64,000 bases of DNA from Xanthomonas indica (GCF_040529045.1 NZ_CP131914.1:4014501-4078500); one strand, 5' to 3'; counted from the stretch's first letter, positions 37,301 through 47,049 are shown. Program-made: numbers and translations. Notes: generated by a model not told the origin, from the letters alone.

Positions 37301-38616
37301 CGGCCCTTGCGCTGGTTGGCGCTGGCCTGCGAGATCGGCTCGATGTGCAGGCGGTCGAGCTTCTGCCGCGGGCTGTAGCGCTTGACCCGCGCGTAGCCGG
37401 GATCGACCACGTAGCGGATCCGCGGCACCGTCAGCGAGGTTTCGGCGACGTTGGTGGCCAGCACCAGGCGCCGCCGCGGGCCGGGGTTGAACACCCGGTC
37501 CTGATCGGCGTTGGAGAGCCGGGCGTACAGCGGCAGCACCTCGGTCTCGCGGTACTTGCGCCGTTCCAGCGCATGGTGCGCATCGCGGATCTCGCGCTCG
37601 CCGGGCAGGAACACCAGCACGTCGCCGCGCGGATCCAGCCGGGTGATTTCGTCCACGGCCGCCACGATCGCGTCGTTGACTGAGAGGCCGGGAGTCGGGA
37701 TTCGGGAGTCGGGATTCGAAACGGCGGTTGGCCGCGCGCGTTCGGCGTCACTGGCTTCTGCCAATCCCGCGCGCTCCTCGACAGCCGCAGGCTGGCCATC
37801 CCCACTCTCCAATCCCGGCTCCTCCAGCGGCCGATAGCGCACCTCTACCGGATAGGTGCGGCCTTCCACGCTGATCACCGGCGCATCGTCGAAATGCGCG
37901 GCGAAGCGCGCGGTGTCGATCGTCGCCGAGGTCACGATGACCTTCAGATCCGGGCGCTTGCGCAGCAGCTGCTTCAGATAGCCGAGCAGGAAATCGATGT
38001 TGAGGCTGCGCTCGTGCGCCTCGTCGACGATGATCGTGTCGTAGCTGGACAGCCAGCGGTCGCTGGCGATCTCGGCCAGCAGGATGCCGTCGGTCATGAA
38101 CTTGATCCGCGTCTGCTCGCCGACGCGGTCGTTGAAGCGCACCTGGAAGCCCACCGTCTCGCCCACTGGCGTGCGCAACTCCTCAGCCACGCGGCTGGCC
38201 ACCGCGCGCGCGGCGATGCGCCGCGGCTGGGTGCAGCCGATCATGCCGGCGGCGCCGCGACCGGCGGCCAGGCACAGCTTCGGCAACTGCGTGGTCTTGC
38301 CCGAGCCGGTCTCGCCGGCGATCACCACCACCTGGTGGTCGCGGATCAGCGCCACGATGCGCTCTGCCTCGCGCGCGATCGGCAGCTGCGGATCCAGGGT
38401 GATCGCCGGCTGCTGCGCCGCGCGCGCGGCGCAACGCGCCTGCGACGCCTGCAGCGCCTGCTCGAACGTGGCCTCCAGCGCGGCATTGCCGGGCGCGGCC
38501 TGCCAGCGCGACCATAGGCCCAGCAGGCGGCCGCGGTCGCGGGTCAGCGCGCCGTCGATCGCGGCGCGACGTTCGCGCAGGCGTGCCGGTACGGAGGGTT
38601 TTTCGATAGCGTTCAT
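34396..38616 (-). CDS. hrpA: HrpA, ATP-dependent DEAH-box RNA helicase
   Basis: A 1,406 aa helicase, slightly longer than E. coli HrpA (about 1,300), which acts on mRNA and stalled ribosomes. Motifs: Walker A GETGSGKTTQLPK (near residue 100), DEAHERSLNIDFLLGYLK (near 200), SATID, and motif VI SQASANQRKGRCGR (near 430). The family-specific C-terminal domain follows. Two inserts stand out: residues about 266-311 are encoded by a G-run repeat (see separate entry), and an Ala/Pro-rich linker lies near residues 670-730. The start at 38616 (MNAIEKPSV) is preferred; an upstream in-frame ATG at 38652 adds 12 unlikely residues. Confidence 0.95.
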   Translation of the reverse strand: MNAIEKPSVPARLRERRAAIDGALTRDRGRLLGLWSRWQAAPGNAALEATFEQALQASQARCAARAAQQPAITLDPQLPIAREAERIVALIRDHQVVVIAGETGSGKTTQLPKLCLAAGRGAAGMIGCTQPRRIAARAVASRVAEELRTPVGETVGFQVRFNDRVGEQTRIKFMTDGILLAEIASDRWLSSYDTIIVDEAHERSLNIDFLLGYLKQLLRKRPDLKVIVTSATIDTARFAAHFDDAPVISVEGRTYPVEVRYRPLEEPGLESGDGQPAAVEERAGLAEASDAERARPTAVSNPDSRIPTPGLSVNDAIVAAVDEITRLDPRGDVLVFLPGEREIRDAHHALERRKYRETEVLPLYARLSNADQDRVFNPGPRRRLVLATNVAETSLTVPRIRYVVDPGYARVKRYSPRQKLDRLHIEPISQASANQRKGRCGRIAEGICYRLYAEADFQARPAFTDPEIRRSSLAGVILRMLQLGLGRIEDFPFLEPPDERAVADGWQQLVELGAVGEPDRHGLRKLTEIGRKMARLPVDVKLARMLVAAQQHGCLRPMLVIAAFLGIQDPRERPPEAREAADNAHARFADARSEFVGILRLWDGYRQAHEELTQSKLRDWCGRHFLGFLRMREWRELHRQLHLLCAELGWAEEPEEASLRPLLAGASAPAPARDAETAARATRGQLHRAARLAREGRGTGTPATPAPAAQAPPPAPAESGEAPRASERERAAAYQALHRALLAGLPTQVGHRTEKGDFQAPRQRRFLLFPGSALARKPPPWALPATLLDTQKVWGLTNAAIEPDWVIAELPHLLARKHFDPHWSRAQGQVLASEQISLFGLVLAPKKPVHYGRIDPPGAHELFVRQGLVPGEINTRASFVADNQKVLAQAHEEEAKLRRAGIVADEDWQARWYLDRIPGEIHSASGLDAWWKALAPEQRRALHWSLADLLPGEGSEAERYPKYFPLGDARLPLQYRFEPGAADDGVTLEVPVHLLNALDPARLSWLAPGFVTDKAAALIRSLPKALRRNYVPAPDFARAFYEAFPQPSADDMRGELARFLQRATGAPLSALEFDESTLEPHLRMNLRLRDDAGKVLAESRDLDVLRARFGERAGQAFAARAGRAMAATGLREFPATPIPLQVPGEAGVPAYPALVDEGDSAALRIFADRAQAESAHPRGVRRLLEIGLADKVKQARKQLPVSPKTGLLYAAIESQERLRGDLVEAALNALLEQGLEAIRDADSFAQRRDAAARQLFGEAMERLKLAEAIMGAAADLKPQLESPLMGWASGNLDDLRAQLAALLHPGFLRETPATALAQFPRYLRAMILRAERAKRDPARDQARMLELKPFVDALADAAAAGRADTPEWQALRWDLEELRVSLFAQELGARAGISAKKLAQRVAQLR
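37686..37822. repeat. G-run inverted repeat inserted in frame within hrpA
   Basis: The left arm 37686-37720 (GGCCGGGAGTCGGGATTCGG and on) and right arm 37794-37822 (GGCCATCCCCACTCTCCAAT and on) are inverted copies of the same family that fills intergenic gaps elsewhere in this window. Here the element is translated as residues about 266-311 of HrpA. The peptide includes EEPGLESGDGQPAAVEERAG and later NPDSRIPTPGL. It lies between the first RecA-like domain (VEVRYRPL) and the second (DEITRLDPRGDVLVFLPGERE). Confidence 0.85.
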
Positions 38617-38709
38617 CAATCGGATGCCATTGAACGTTGAATCACAGCACATGCTTTAGTCTGTCTATTGTGACGCCATCTCATCCGTAACCCCCAGGAG
38701 GAACTTCCC

Positions 38710-39276
38710 ATGGCCAAGAGCAAGACCCCCGGCAAGACCAAGAACTCCACCAGCAAGGCCATCGCCGGCCAGCCGCTGGCCGGGCTGGCGCCGTCTGCGC
38801 CCAACATCGATATCGGGATCGGCGGCGGGGATCGCAAGAAGATCGCCGACGGCCTGTCGCACTACATGGCCGACGCCTTCACCCTGTACCTGAAGACCCA
38901 CAACTTCCACTGGAACGTGACCGGGTCGATGTTCAACTCGCTGCACCTGATGTTCGAGACCCAGTACACCGAGCAGTGGGCGGCGCTGGACGACGTCGCC
39001 GAGCGCATTCGCGCCCTGGGCTTCAACGCCCCCGGTTCGTACAAGGAATACGCGGCGCTGACCTCGATTCCGGAAGAGGAAGGCCTCAGCGACAGCGCCG
39101 ACTGGCGCGAGATGGTGCGCCAGCTGGTAGTCGGCAACGAAGCGGTGTGCCGCACCGCGCGCAAGGTGCTCAAGACCGCCGACGACGCCGGCGACGACCC
39201 GTCGGTGGACCTGCTGACCCAGCGCCTGCAGACCCACGAGAAGTACGCCTGGATGCTGCGCTCGCTGCTGCAGTAA
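38710..39276 (+). CDS. dps: Dps/ferritin-like DNA-protection protein
   Basis: A 188 aa Dps-family protein that oxidises and stores iron and shields DNA in stress. The ferroxidase-centre segments are present: THNFHWNVTGSMFNSLHLMFETQYTEQW, and the conserved loop ALDDVAERIRALG. The Lys/Pro/Ser-rich N-terminal tail (about 35 residues) could bind DNA, as in some Dps proteins. A strong ribosome-binding site AGGAGG lies eight bases before the ATG at 38710. It is divergent from hrpA across 93 bp. Confidence 0.94.
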   Translation: MAKSKTPGKTKNSTSKAIAGQPLAGLAPSAPNIDIGIGGGDRKKIADGLSHYMADAFTLYLKTHNFHWNVTGSMFNSLHLMFETQYTEQWAALDDVAERIRALGFNAPGSYKEYAALTSIPEEEGLSDSADWREMVRQLVVGNEAVCRTARKVLKTADDAGDDPSVDLLTQRLQTHEKYAWMLRSLLQ

Positions 39277-39284
39277 GGGATGCC

Positions 39285-39309
39285 GCCCTGCCTGCCTGGC
39301 AGGCAGGGC
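39285..39309 (+). terminator. Perfect palindrome after dps, possible transcript-end hairpin
   Basis: GCCCTGCCTGCC, one base, then GGCAGGCAGGGC: a perfect 12 bp inverted repeat eight bases after the dps stop. It has no downstream T-run, so it is at best a Rho-assisted or stability hairpin. Confidence 0.55.
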
Positions 39310-39403
39310 GCGCCGCTAGGTCGGGCGACGCTGCGTGCGCTCCGCCGCGCGAATTGGGCGGCAATGCATGCCGATCGCTGCCTCGTCACGCCTGGCTCCC
39401 GTT

Positions 39404-39560
39404 GTAGGAGCGGCTTCTCGTAGGAGCGGCTTCAGCCGCGACCAACGCTCAGGACAAGGCCCGGTCGCGGCTGATTCCGAAAGAAGACAGGCGCCGCTGC
39501 TACCGGGACCTGCGAGGCGCCAGCCGGGTGCATTGTGGGCGGGACTTCAGCCCCGACGCC
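39404..39560. repeat. REP hairpins in the dps-recQ gap
   Basis: A truncated copy (GTAGGAGCGGCTTC, 39404-39417) is followed by a full GTAGGAGCGGCTTCAGCCGC copy (39420-39443). An inverted partial partner lies at 39461-39479, and a single GTGGGCGGGACTTCAGCCCC copy at 39534-39560. The remainder of the 424 bp gap (39277-39700) shows no convincing gene. Confidence 0.8.
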
Positions 39561-39700
39561 TTGCAAGGCCGGGCCAGGCAAGCTTGGTTCGTCATCGCCG
39601 CACTAGCCGTGAGTCCTACAGCACGCCGCACCTTCGCCTGATACGCGCCTGCGGACATCCGGAAGGCAACCGCCCTTGCGCGGCGCGGTATCCTACACAG

Positions 39701-41509
<1,809 letters not shown>

Positions 41510-41657
41510 GCCGCAGCACCGGTGCCCGCAGCGTCGGCACGCTGCCGCGCGCCCCGCGGCACCGACAGGCCGGGTTCAACGTGGTATTGATAGCGTCAGC
41601 GTCATGGCGGAGCGTTCCATCGGCCCCGCCCGGCCCCTTTCTCCTGGCGGATGCCCG

Positions 41658-42152
41658 ATGAACCGCAGCCTCCTTCTCCTCGTCTGCACCCTGCTTGCCG
41701 GCCCGGCCCTGGCCCAGACCGCCGATGCCACCGGCGACAGCGAGGCGGCCAAGCGCAAACTCGACCTGAGCGTGCCGCAGCAGCCGATCACCTATGCCGA
41801 TCCCGGCACCAAGGCCGATCCGCCGGGTGCCTATTACGGCGACACCAGCGGCACCTCGGCCTCGGCACAGAAGGCCGCGGCGGCGCAGGCGCGCGCCGAG
41901 GCCCTGCAGGCGCAGGCCGACCGCTGCAACGGCGACGTGCACGGCAGCGTCGCCACCGGCATCGGCTATTCCACGCATGGCGGCAACAGCAACTACCAGG
42001 CCGCCAATCTGAACATGTGCAAGACCTCCTACACCGACGACGGCAAGCCACGGCAGATGGGCATCAGCATCAGCGTCGGCCGCGGCGATGGTCCGGTATT
42101 CGGCCGCGGCTACTACCCCGGCGCCTACGGCCCGCCGCCGTTCGGCTGGTAA
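41658..42152 (+). CDS. Exported protein of unknown function
   Basis: A 164 aa protein with a signal peptide (residues 1-20, ending GPALAQ). A low-complexity Ala/Gln-rich stretch (SAQKAAAAQARAEALQAQAD) precedes a domain with two Cys and the repeat-like GDVHGSVATGIGYSTHGGNSNYQAANLN. The C-terminus is Gly/Tyr/Pro-rich (RGYYPGAYGPPPFGW). It is likely periplasmic or surface-located. No family is recognised. It follows recQ by 148 bp, with its own start at 41658. Confidence 0.75.
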   Translation: MNRSLLLLVCTLLAGPALAQTADATGDSEAAKRKLDLSVPQQPITYADPGTKADPPGAYYGDTSGTSASAQKAAAAQARAEALQAQADRCNGDVHGSVATGIGYSTHGGNSNYQAANLNMCKTSYTDDGKPRQMGISISVGRGDGPVFGRGYYPGAYGPPPFGW

Positions 42153-42211
42153 GCGCGGCGACGCACGGGCAGCGCCAACACAACAACCCGCTGCCGCCGC
42201 GATCGAACCTC

Positions 42212-42277
42212 GTAGGAGCGGCTTCAGCCGCGACGGGGCGTTCCCGGTAATCCGGTCGCGGCTGAAGCCGCTCCTAT
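42212..42277. repeat. Paired REP hairpins (GTAGGAGCGG subtype)
   Basis: GTAGGAGCGGCTTCAGCCGC (42212 onward) and its inverted copy GGCTGAAGCCGCTCCTAT (ending 42277) face each other about 20 bases apart, a BIME-like pair just after the exported-protein gene. Confidence 0.85.
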
Positions 42278-42742
42278 CGCACATTTCCCGAAGTTGCTGG
42301 CAGTGCCGCCAATCGCCCAGGTGCGTATGGACGCAGCCTGAGGTTCTCCGGCAGCCACGCGCCCCCCCCCCCCCCATTCACGCCCACACTCGCCGCACTG
42401 CGCAGTACGTCGTGTCGTGCTAGCAACGCTGAGTCCGCCCCCGCGCCTGCTCATGCTCCTGTGCAGGCAGACGCCCCCGATCATGCCGCCATGTGGGCGG
42501 CGCTCGTTGCCAGCGCGAAGCGCGCACCAGCGCACCCCTTCAAGAGTGCCGCCGTCACGCTCGTGGCAACGGGATCGACCAACGCGCCACCGCACGCGCG
42601 ACAACGACGCATCGCGTCTACAATCGCGCTGCACCGACGTCTGCGCGTGCGACGGCGACACGCCCAGCAGCATGCGCCTCGCCGGTCGGCACCAGGCCGT
42701 CATCCTCCTTCATGTGGCACCGCTTCCCCCCGAGCTCACGCC
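42278..42742. other. Gene-free stretch upstream of the TetR regulator, with a C14 homopolymer
   Basis: No convincing gene is seen here. Open frames in this stretch have Arg-rich, shadow-like composition. It must contain the TetR promoter. A run of 14 cytosines lies at 42362-42375. Confidence 0.6.
42362..42375. repeat. Poly-C tract (14 C)
   Basis: Fourteen consecutive cytosines, the only homopolymer of this length in the window. Homopolymers of this length are prone to slippage in replication, and to sequencing error. Confidence 0.9.
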
Positions 42743-43369
42743 ATGTCCAACATAGTCCGGCTGCACAGCGCCCGCGAACGCGAGCAGCGCCTGCACGATG
42801 ACGTCCTCGATGCGGCCGAACGCTGCATAGTCGAGAACGGCCTCGGCGCCACCACCTTTGAACTGATCGCCGGGACCGCCGACGTGCCCAGCAGCGCGGT
42901 GCGCCGGCAATTCGACGACAAGCGCAGCCTGGTCCAGGCGCTGATGGAACGCGGCTACGAGCGCGCGATCCGCACGATGTGGCTGCTGCAGCCACCGCCG
43001 CACCAGGACGCCACCGCCTTCATCGCCGGGGCGTTGGAAGAGTGGCTGGTCGCCGACGCCAACCAGCGGCGGCGGCGCCTGGACCTGGAGATGGACCTGG
43101 CCGCGGCGCGCGATCCCGAACTGGCGCAGTACGCGCGCCGGCTCAACGTGTCCCTGGTGCAGAACCTGGGCGACCTGCTGCGGCGCATGCTGCGCGACCA
43201 TGGCTGGAGCGGCGGCGAGGCGGAGTTTCAGGCCCGCGTCTATGCGGTCGCGGCGATGTGCGGCGGCCTGCACATGATGATGACCACCGGCGTGGAGCTC
43301 AACCGCATGCACCTGCAGCTGATCCTGAGCGAGAGTCTGGCCGGGATCTTCAGTACGGCGCGCGCGTAA
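42743..43369 (+). CDS. TetR/AcrR-family transcriptional regulator
   Basis: A 208 aa regulator. The N-terminal helix-turn-helix (DVLDAAERCIVENGLGATTFELIAGTADVPSSAVRRQFDDKRSLVQALMERGYERA, about residues 20-75) is the TetR pattern. The helical ligand-binding domain follows (AFIAGALEEWLVADANQRRRRLDLEMDLAA). No efflux or enzyme gene is adjacent on either side, so its target is not evident; most TetR proteins regulate a neighbour and themselves. The ATG at 42743 starts just before the HTH helices. The 299 bp downstream (43370-43668), convergent with argP, show nothing further. Confidence 0.88.
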   Translation: MSNIVRLHSAREREQRLHDDVLDAAERCIVENGLGATTFELIAGTADVPSSAVRRQFDDKRSLVQALMERGYERAIRTMWLLQPPPHQDATAFIAGALEEWLVADANQRRRRLDLEMDLAAARDPELAQYARRLNVSLVQNLGDLLRRMLRDHGWSGGEAEFQARVYAVAAMCGGLHMMMTTGVELNRMHLQLILSESLAGIFSTARA

Positions 43370-43668
43370 CGCGGCCCGGGGGCGCCCGACGTGCGCGCCT
43401 CACGCGTACACGTCGCGGGATGCCGACAAACACCCGGCATGCCAAGCGGATGCCACGCTCAGCTGGATCGCATGCACCGTGCATGGTCGACCGCTACCGT
43501 TGCAAGTGCGGCGAACCAGGTGGGCGAGATCGCAGGACACGTACATGCCATCCGATCCAGCGTGACACGCGAACACGATCTCCGCGGCGCCAGACCGCAA
43601 CCGGGTCCGCGCGCGGCCCGCACCTTCGCAACACGGCAGTGCGCAAGCACCGATCAGATCGGCGGCAG

Positions 43669-44562
43669 CTACCCCTGCATGCGCTGCGCCGCGCTGCGCA
43701 TAGCCTGGCCGATGTGCTGCAAGGTCCTGGAACGGACCGCAACGTGCTGCCAGTACAGCGGCACGTCGAGCCAGCGCTGCGGATCGACGACGACGATCTG
43801 CTGCTGGCGCAGGGCGGCTGCAAGCATCTGCTCCGGCGCCAGGCACCAGCCCAGTCCACGCGCGGCCGCCTCGACGAAGCCGATGGAGGTCGGCAGATAG
43901 TGGATCGGCGGGCTCAGCCGCGAGCGGGTGATACGGCGCACGAAGCGCGCCTGCAGTGCGTCCTTGCGGTTGTAGACGATCATCGGGGCGCGCGCCAGCG
44001 CCGCCGCATCCAGACCATCGGCGAAGTACTGGGCGAAAAAGACCGGCGAGGCGATCGCACGGTAGCGCATCGCGCCCAGCGGCAGCACATTGCAGCCCTG
44101 CAAGGCCTTGCCGACGGAGGTGACGGCTCCGAGCACCGCCCCACTGCGCAGCAACTCCAGTGTGTGGTCCTGGTCGTCCACGCGGATGTCGAACAGGAAA
44201 CCGTGCGCGTCGTGCAGGGCCGCCAGCGCGTCCAGGAACCAGGTCTGCAGCGAGTCGTCGTTCACCGCGATGGCGATGCTGCGCGCCACGGCGCTGCCGG
44301 TGGGCGCGGGCAGCAAGTCGGCCACCGCCTCGGCTTCCAGCGCCTGCATCGGCCGCACGCTGCGCAGCAGGCGCTCGCCGGCCGGTGTCGGCCGGCAGGG
44401 AGCCTGGCGCACGATCAGCACCTGGCCGAGCCGGTCTTCCAGCGCCTTGATCCGCTGCGATACCGCCGACGGCGTCAACGCCAGGCGGCGCGCGGCGGCC
44501 TCGAAACTTCCTTCTTCCAGCACGGCGGCGAAGGCGGACAGTTGGGGATGAAGCAGATCCAT
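43669..44562 (-). CDS. argP: LysR-family regulator ArgP (activator of the divergent exporter)
   Basis: A 297 aa LysR-type regulator. The N-terminal winged HTH is at residues 1-60 (LSAFAAVLEEGSFEAAARRLALTPSAVSQRIKALEDRLGQVL). The effector domain has the ArgP-like IAVNDDSLQTWFLDAL segment (near residue 95). The length equals E. coli ArgP. It is divergent from an argO/lysE exporter gene across 105 bp, the same arrangement as lysG-lysE in Corynebacterium. It probably activates the exporter in response to Arg or Lys. Confidence 0.92.
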   Translation of the reverse strand: MDLLHPQLSAFAAVLEEGSFEAAARRLALTPSAVSQRIKALEDRLGQVLIVRQAPCRPTPAGERLLRSVRPMQALEAEAVADLLPAPTGSAVARSIAIAVNDDSLQTWFLDALAALHDAHGFLFDIRVDDQDHTLELLRSGAVLGAVTSVGKALQGCNVLPLGAMRYRAIASPVFFAQYFADGLDAAALARAPMIVYNRKDALQARFVRRITRSRLSPPIHYLPTSIGFVEAAARGLGWCLAPEQMLAAALRQQQIVVVDPQRWLDVPLYWQHVAVRSRTLQHIGQAMRSAAQRMQG

Positions 44563-44667
44563 GGCAACGACGCAGATTAGAAACGCTTCACAGCGTACAG
44601 AAAAACGAGTTTGGCTAATGCGGGCGGCGCGTGCAGCATGCTCGCCCCACCCACCAGGACCTTGCGC
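44563..44667. promoter_or_regulatory. argP-argO divergent regulatory region
   Basis: A 105 bp gap that is more A/T-rich than its surroundings (GATTAGAAACGCTTC ... CAGAAAAACGAG ... TTTGGCTAATG). TTCACAGCGTACAGAA holds a T-N11-A core as seen in LysR operators. Exact promoter elements cannot be fixed by eye. Confidence 0.5.
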
Positions 44668-45285
44668 ATGTGGCTGCACGCACTGTTGGCCGGCCTCGTC
44701 GCCGGCGCCGGCCTGATCGTCGCCATCGGCGCGCAGAACGCCTTCGTGCTGCGCCAGGGACTGCAGCGTCGGCACGTCGGCCTGGTCGTGGCCGTGTGCG
44801 CCGCCAGCGACATTGCGCTGATCGTCCTCGGCGTGTCGGGCATCGGCGCCGTGGTGGATGCCTGGCCAGGCGTGCTGCAGGGATTGCGTTTCGGCGGCGC
44901 GGCCTTCCTCGGCGCATACGCGCTGCTGGCGGCGCGCCGCGCCTGGCGCGGCAGCGGCGGCCTGCTGGCGCAAGGCCAGGACCAGCAAAGCTGGCGACGC
45001 GCCCTGCTGACCTGCCTGGCCTTCACCTTCCTCAACCCGCACGTGTACCTGGACACCATGGTGCTGTTGGGCAGCCTCTCGACCCGTTACCCGGGACAAC
45101 TGCGCTGGGCGTTCGCACTCGGCGCCTGCCTGGCCAGCGTGACCTGGTTCTGCAGCCTCGGCTACGGCGCGCGGCTGCTGCAGCCGGTGTTCCGCAAGCC
45201 CGCTGCGTGGCGCCTGCTGGATGCGTCAGTCGCGCTGTTCATGCTGGGACTGTGCCTGTCGTTGCTCCTGCAGCCCCTGGGGTAA
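44668..45285 (+). CDS. argO: LysE/ArgO-family amino-acid exporter
   Basis: A 205 aa inner-membrane exporter with about six hydrophobic segments. The family N-terminus is GLIVAIGAQNAFVLRQGLQR (near residue 14), and the conserved middle is FTFLNPHVYLDTMVLLGS (near residue 128). It probably exports L-arginine and/or lysine under control of the divergent argP. The ATG at 44668 (AGGA ten bases upstream) matches the family start better than an upstream ATG at 44638. Confidence 0.93.
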   Translation: MWLHALLAGLVAGAGLIVAIGAQNAFVLRQGLQRRHVGLVVAVCAASDIALIVLGVSGIGAVVDAWPGVLQGLRFGGAAFLGAYALLAARRAWRGSGGLLAQGQDQQSWRRALLTCLAFTFLNPHVYLDTMVLLGSLSTRYPGQLRWAFALGACLASVTWFCSLGYGARLLQPVFRKPAAWRLLDASVALFMLGLCLSLLLQPLG

Positions 45286-45480
45286 ACGCTCAAGGGCATT
45301 GACGGCCCACACGGCGCGACTGCACCGCTGCAGACACGCCGACACCCCAGGCCGCCAAGCACGTGCCAGCACTGCCGCATTCCGAACTGCCCTCCGCTTC
45401 CAGACGACGAGGACAGACTTTCATAATCGCGCGGGGCATGCGCTTCAGCGGCCCGCCGAGCGCGACGAGAAGCCAGCAAC

Positions 45481-45504
45481 AAAAACCCCGGCGCATGGCC
45501 GGGG
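45481..45504 (-). terminator. Rho-independent terminator of the small exported-protein gene
   Basis: On the minus strand a CCCCGGCC-ATG-CGCCGGGG type stem is followed by TTTTTGTT, 37 bases after the stop at 45541. It is a well-formed intrinsic terminator. The rest of 45286-45480 shows no gene. Confidence 0.85.
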
Positions 45505-45540
45505 CTTGAGGATACTGATCGTGGCGCCTACGGCGTCAGG

Positions 45541-45894
45541 TCAATCCCAGAAGTTGTTGTAGTCGCGCGGCTTCTTGTCTGGTGCCTGGGAGCTGACCAG
45601 TTGGCAGTCGGTCGAGACCGGCGGATTGCCCGTGTCGATCGAAGCACAGACGAAACGCGCCAAGTCGCCGAGCTTGGCACCCGTCGCTGGGACGCGAGCG
45701 CCACCTTTCAGGGTGGTGCTTCCCGCGCCAACATCGACGACGGTCCCGACGATCTGTGGGCGCATGTCGTCGTCCGGCAGGCTGGCAATCGTGAGTTGCT
45801 TGCGCACGACCGTATAGCGACTGGATTGGGCGGCGTGTACGGACACGGAAAAAAGCGCCAGCGCGGCGGTGAACATCAAAACCTTTGATCGCAT
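45541..45894 (-). CDS. Small exported protein of unknown function
   Basis: A 117 aa protein with a signal peptide (MRSKVLMFTAALALFSVSVHA, residues 1-21). The mature part has two Cys (FVCASIDTGNPPVSTDCQL) that could form a disulfide, and it ends in a charged tail (KKPRDYNNFWD). AGGGGA lies before the ATG at 45894, and a strong intrinsic terminator follows. Codon use is less GC-rich than that of the neighbours. It sits 349 bp downstream of tRNA-Lys on the same strand. No family is recognised. Confidence 0.75.
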   Translation of the reverse strand: MRSKVLMFTAALALFSVSVHAAQSSRYTVVRKQLTIASLPDDDMRPQIVGTVVDVGAGSTTLKGGARVPATGAKLGDLARFVCASIDTGNPPVSTDCQLVSSQAPDKKPRDYNNFWD

Positions 45895-46243
45895 CGTAAG
45901 TCCCCTGTAGACAAAATCCATGATAGCAGCTGCAGCGGAGCGTTCAGACACAGGGAGGCACATGCGCACAGCTTCGGCAGCCTCTGAGAGCGCTTCGCCG
46001 TACGCGACCAATGAAGGCGTCATCGCCGCCGGTCATCGCGTTGCGTCGCACGGCCGCGACGCATCGAGGCCACCACGGGTTCGGATGACGAGGACCCAGG
46101 CGGCCCAAAAACGAATCAATGCGGCCATGTCACGAACACGCAATGCCGAACGTGGATCCAGCAAAACTGCCGTCGTTTTCAGGAGTGTCTTCGGGAGCTG
46201 GCGAAAACATCGCCAAAGGCGACGCCTAACCCGCTGAGAGAAG
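45895..46243. other. Gene-free stretch between tRNA-Lys and the small exported-protein gene
   Basis: 349 bp with lower G+C than average. An Arg/Ser-rich plus-strand frame (45920-46237) has no ribosome-binding site or recognisable product and is not called. No copy of the tRNA 3' end was seen that would mark an integration site. Confidence 0.5.
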
Positions 46244-46319
46244 TGGTGGGCCGTGATGGATTCGAACCATCGACCAAAAGATTAAAAGTCTTCTGCTCTA
46301 CCGACTGAGCTAACGGCCC
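46244..46319 (-). tRNA. tRNA-Lys (anticodon TTT)
   Basis: A 76-nt cloverleaf on the minus strand. The acceptor stem starts GGGCCGT and pairs with ACGGCCC, the D-arm carries AGCTCAGTCGGTAGAGC, the anticodon loop is CTTTTAA (TTT), and the T-arm is GGTTCGAATCC. The CCA end is encoded. It lies 65 bp downstream of queC. Confidence 0.98.
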
Positions 46320-46320
46320 A

Positions 46321-46348
46321 AAACAAGACCCCGGCGTTGCACCGGGGC
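46321..46348 (-). terminator. Putative intrinsic terminator after queC
   Basis: On the minus strand, CCCCGGTGCAACGCCGGGG followed by TCTTGTTTT lies between the queC stop and tRNA-Lys. It would separate the mRNA from the tRNA transcript. Confidence 0.65.
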
Positions 46349-46383
46349 GCGTAGTCTACCCCAGCACGGGGCGTTTCGCGAAA

Positions 46384-47049
46384 TCAGGCGTAGCGGGTCG
46401 GGTCGGCGACGCCGGCGTCGGCGAAACCGGCCGCGCGCAGGCGGCAGGCGTCGCAATGGCCGCAGGCGCGGCCGGCGTCGTCGGCGCGGTAGCAGGACAC
46501 GGTCAGGCCGAAATCCACGCCCAGGCGCACGCCCTCGCGCACGATGTCCGCCTTGCTCATGTGCTGCAACGGCGCATGCACGCGCAGCCCGGCCCCCTCC
46601 ACCCCGGCCTTGGTCGCCAGATTGGCCAGGGTCTGGAACGCATCGATGAACTCGGGGCGGCAGTCGGGATAGCCGGAGTAGTCCACGGCGTTGACCCCGC
46701 AGAAGATGTCGGCCGCGCCCAGCACCTCGGCCCAGCCCAATGCCACCGACAACATGATGGTGTTGCGCGCCGGCACGTAGGTGACCGGGATGCCGTCGCC
46801 GCCGGCGTCCGGCACCTCGATGTCGTCGGTCAGCGCGGAGCCGCCGATGCTGCGCAGGTCGACGTTGACGGTCTTGTGCGCCACCGCGCCCAGCGCCGAG
46901 GCGACCCGCGCGGCCGCATCCAGTTCGGAGGTGTGGCGCTGGCCGTAGCGCACGCTCAGGGCATGCACCGCGAAACCCTGCGCACGGGCGATGGCGACGA
47001 CGACGGCGGAGTCCATGCCACCGGAGAGAAGGACGACGGCGTTTTTCAT
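46384..47049 (-). CDS. queC: QueC, 7-cyano-7-deazaguanine (preQ0) synthase
   Basis: A 221 aa PP-loop ATPase that converts 7-carboxy-7-deazaguanine to preQ0 in queuosine biosynthesis. The PP-loop is [10 protein letters not shown] (residues 7-16), [18 protein letters not shown] is family-typical (near residue 92), and the zinc site is in [20 protein letters not shown] near the C-terminus. It acts directly after QueE, encoded just upstream. A G-run repeat arm ends seven bases before the ATG at 47049. Confidence 0.97.
   Translation of the reverse strand: MKNAVVLLSGGMDSAVVVAIARAQGFAVHALSVRYGQRHTSELDAAARVASALGAVAHKTVNVDLRSIGGSALTDDIEVPDAGGDGIPVTYVPARNTIMLSVALGWAEVLGAADIFCGVNAVDYSGYPDCRPEFIDAFQTLANLATKAGVEGAGLRVHAPLQHMSKADIVREGVRLGVDFGLTVSCYRADDAGRACGHCDACRLRAAGFADAGVADPTRYA

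Noticed and set aside
39335-39700. Longer RecQ start
   Set aside because: The in-frame extension runs through REP hairpins; the family N-terminus matches the ATG at 39701.
42461-42742. N-terminal extension of the TetR regulator
   Set aside because: The upstream frame is Arg/His-rich with no domain. The ATG at 42743 gives the normal TetR length and start of the HTH.
45920-46237. A 105-codon plus-strand frame upstream of tRNA-Lys
   Set aside because: No ribosome-binding site, no recognisable product, and low-complexity Arg/Ser composition.
46244-46319. tRNA-Lys as an active integration site
   Set aside because: No repeated copy of the tRNA 3' end and no integrase gene were seen nearby.
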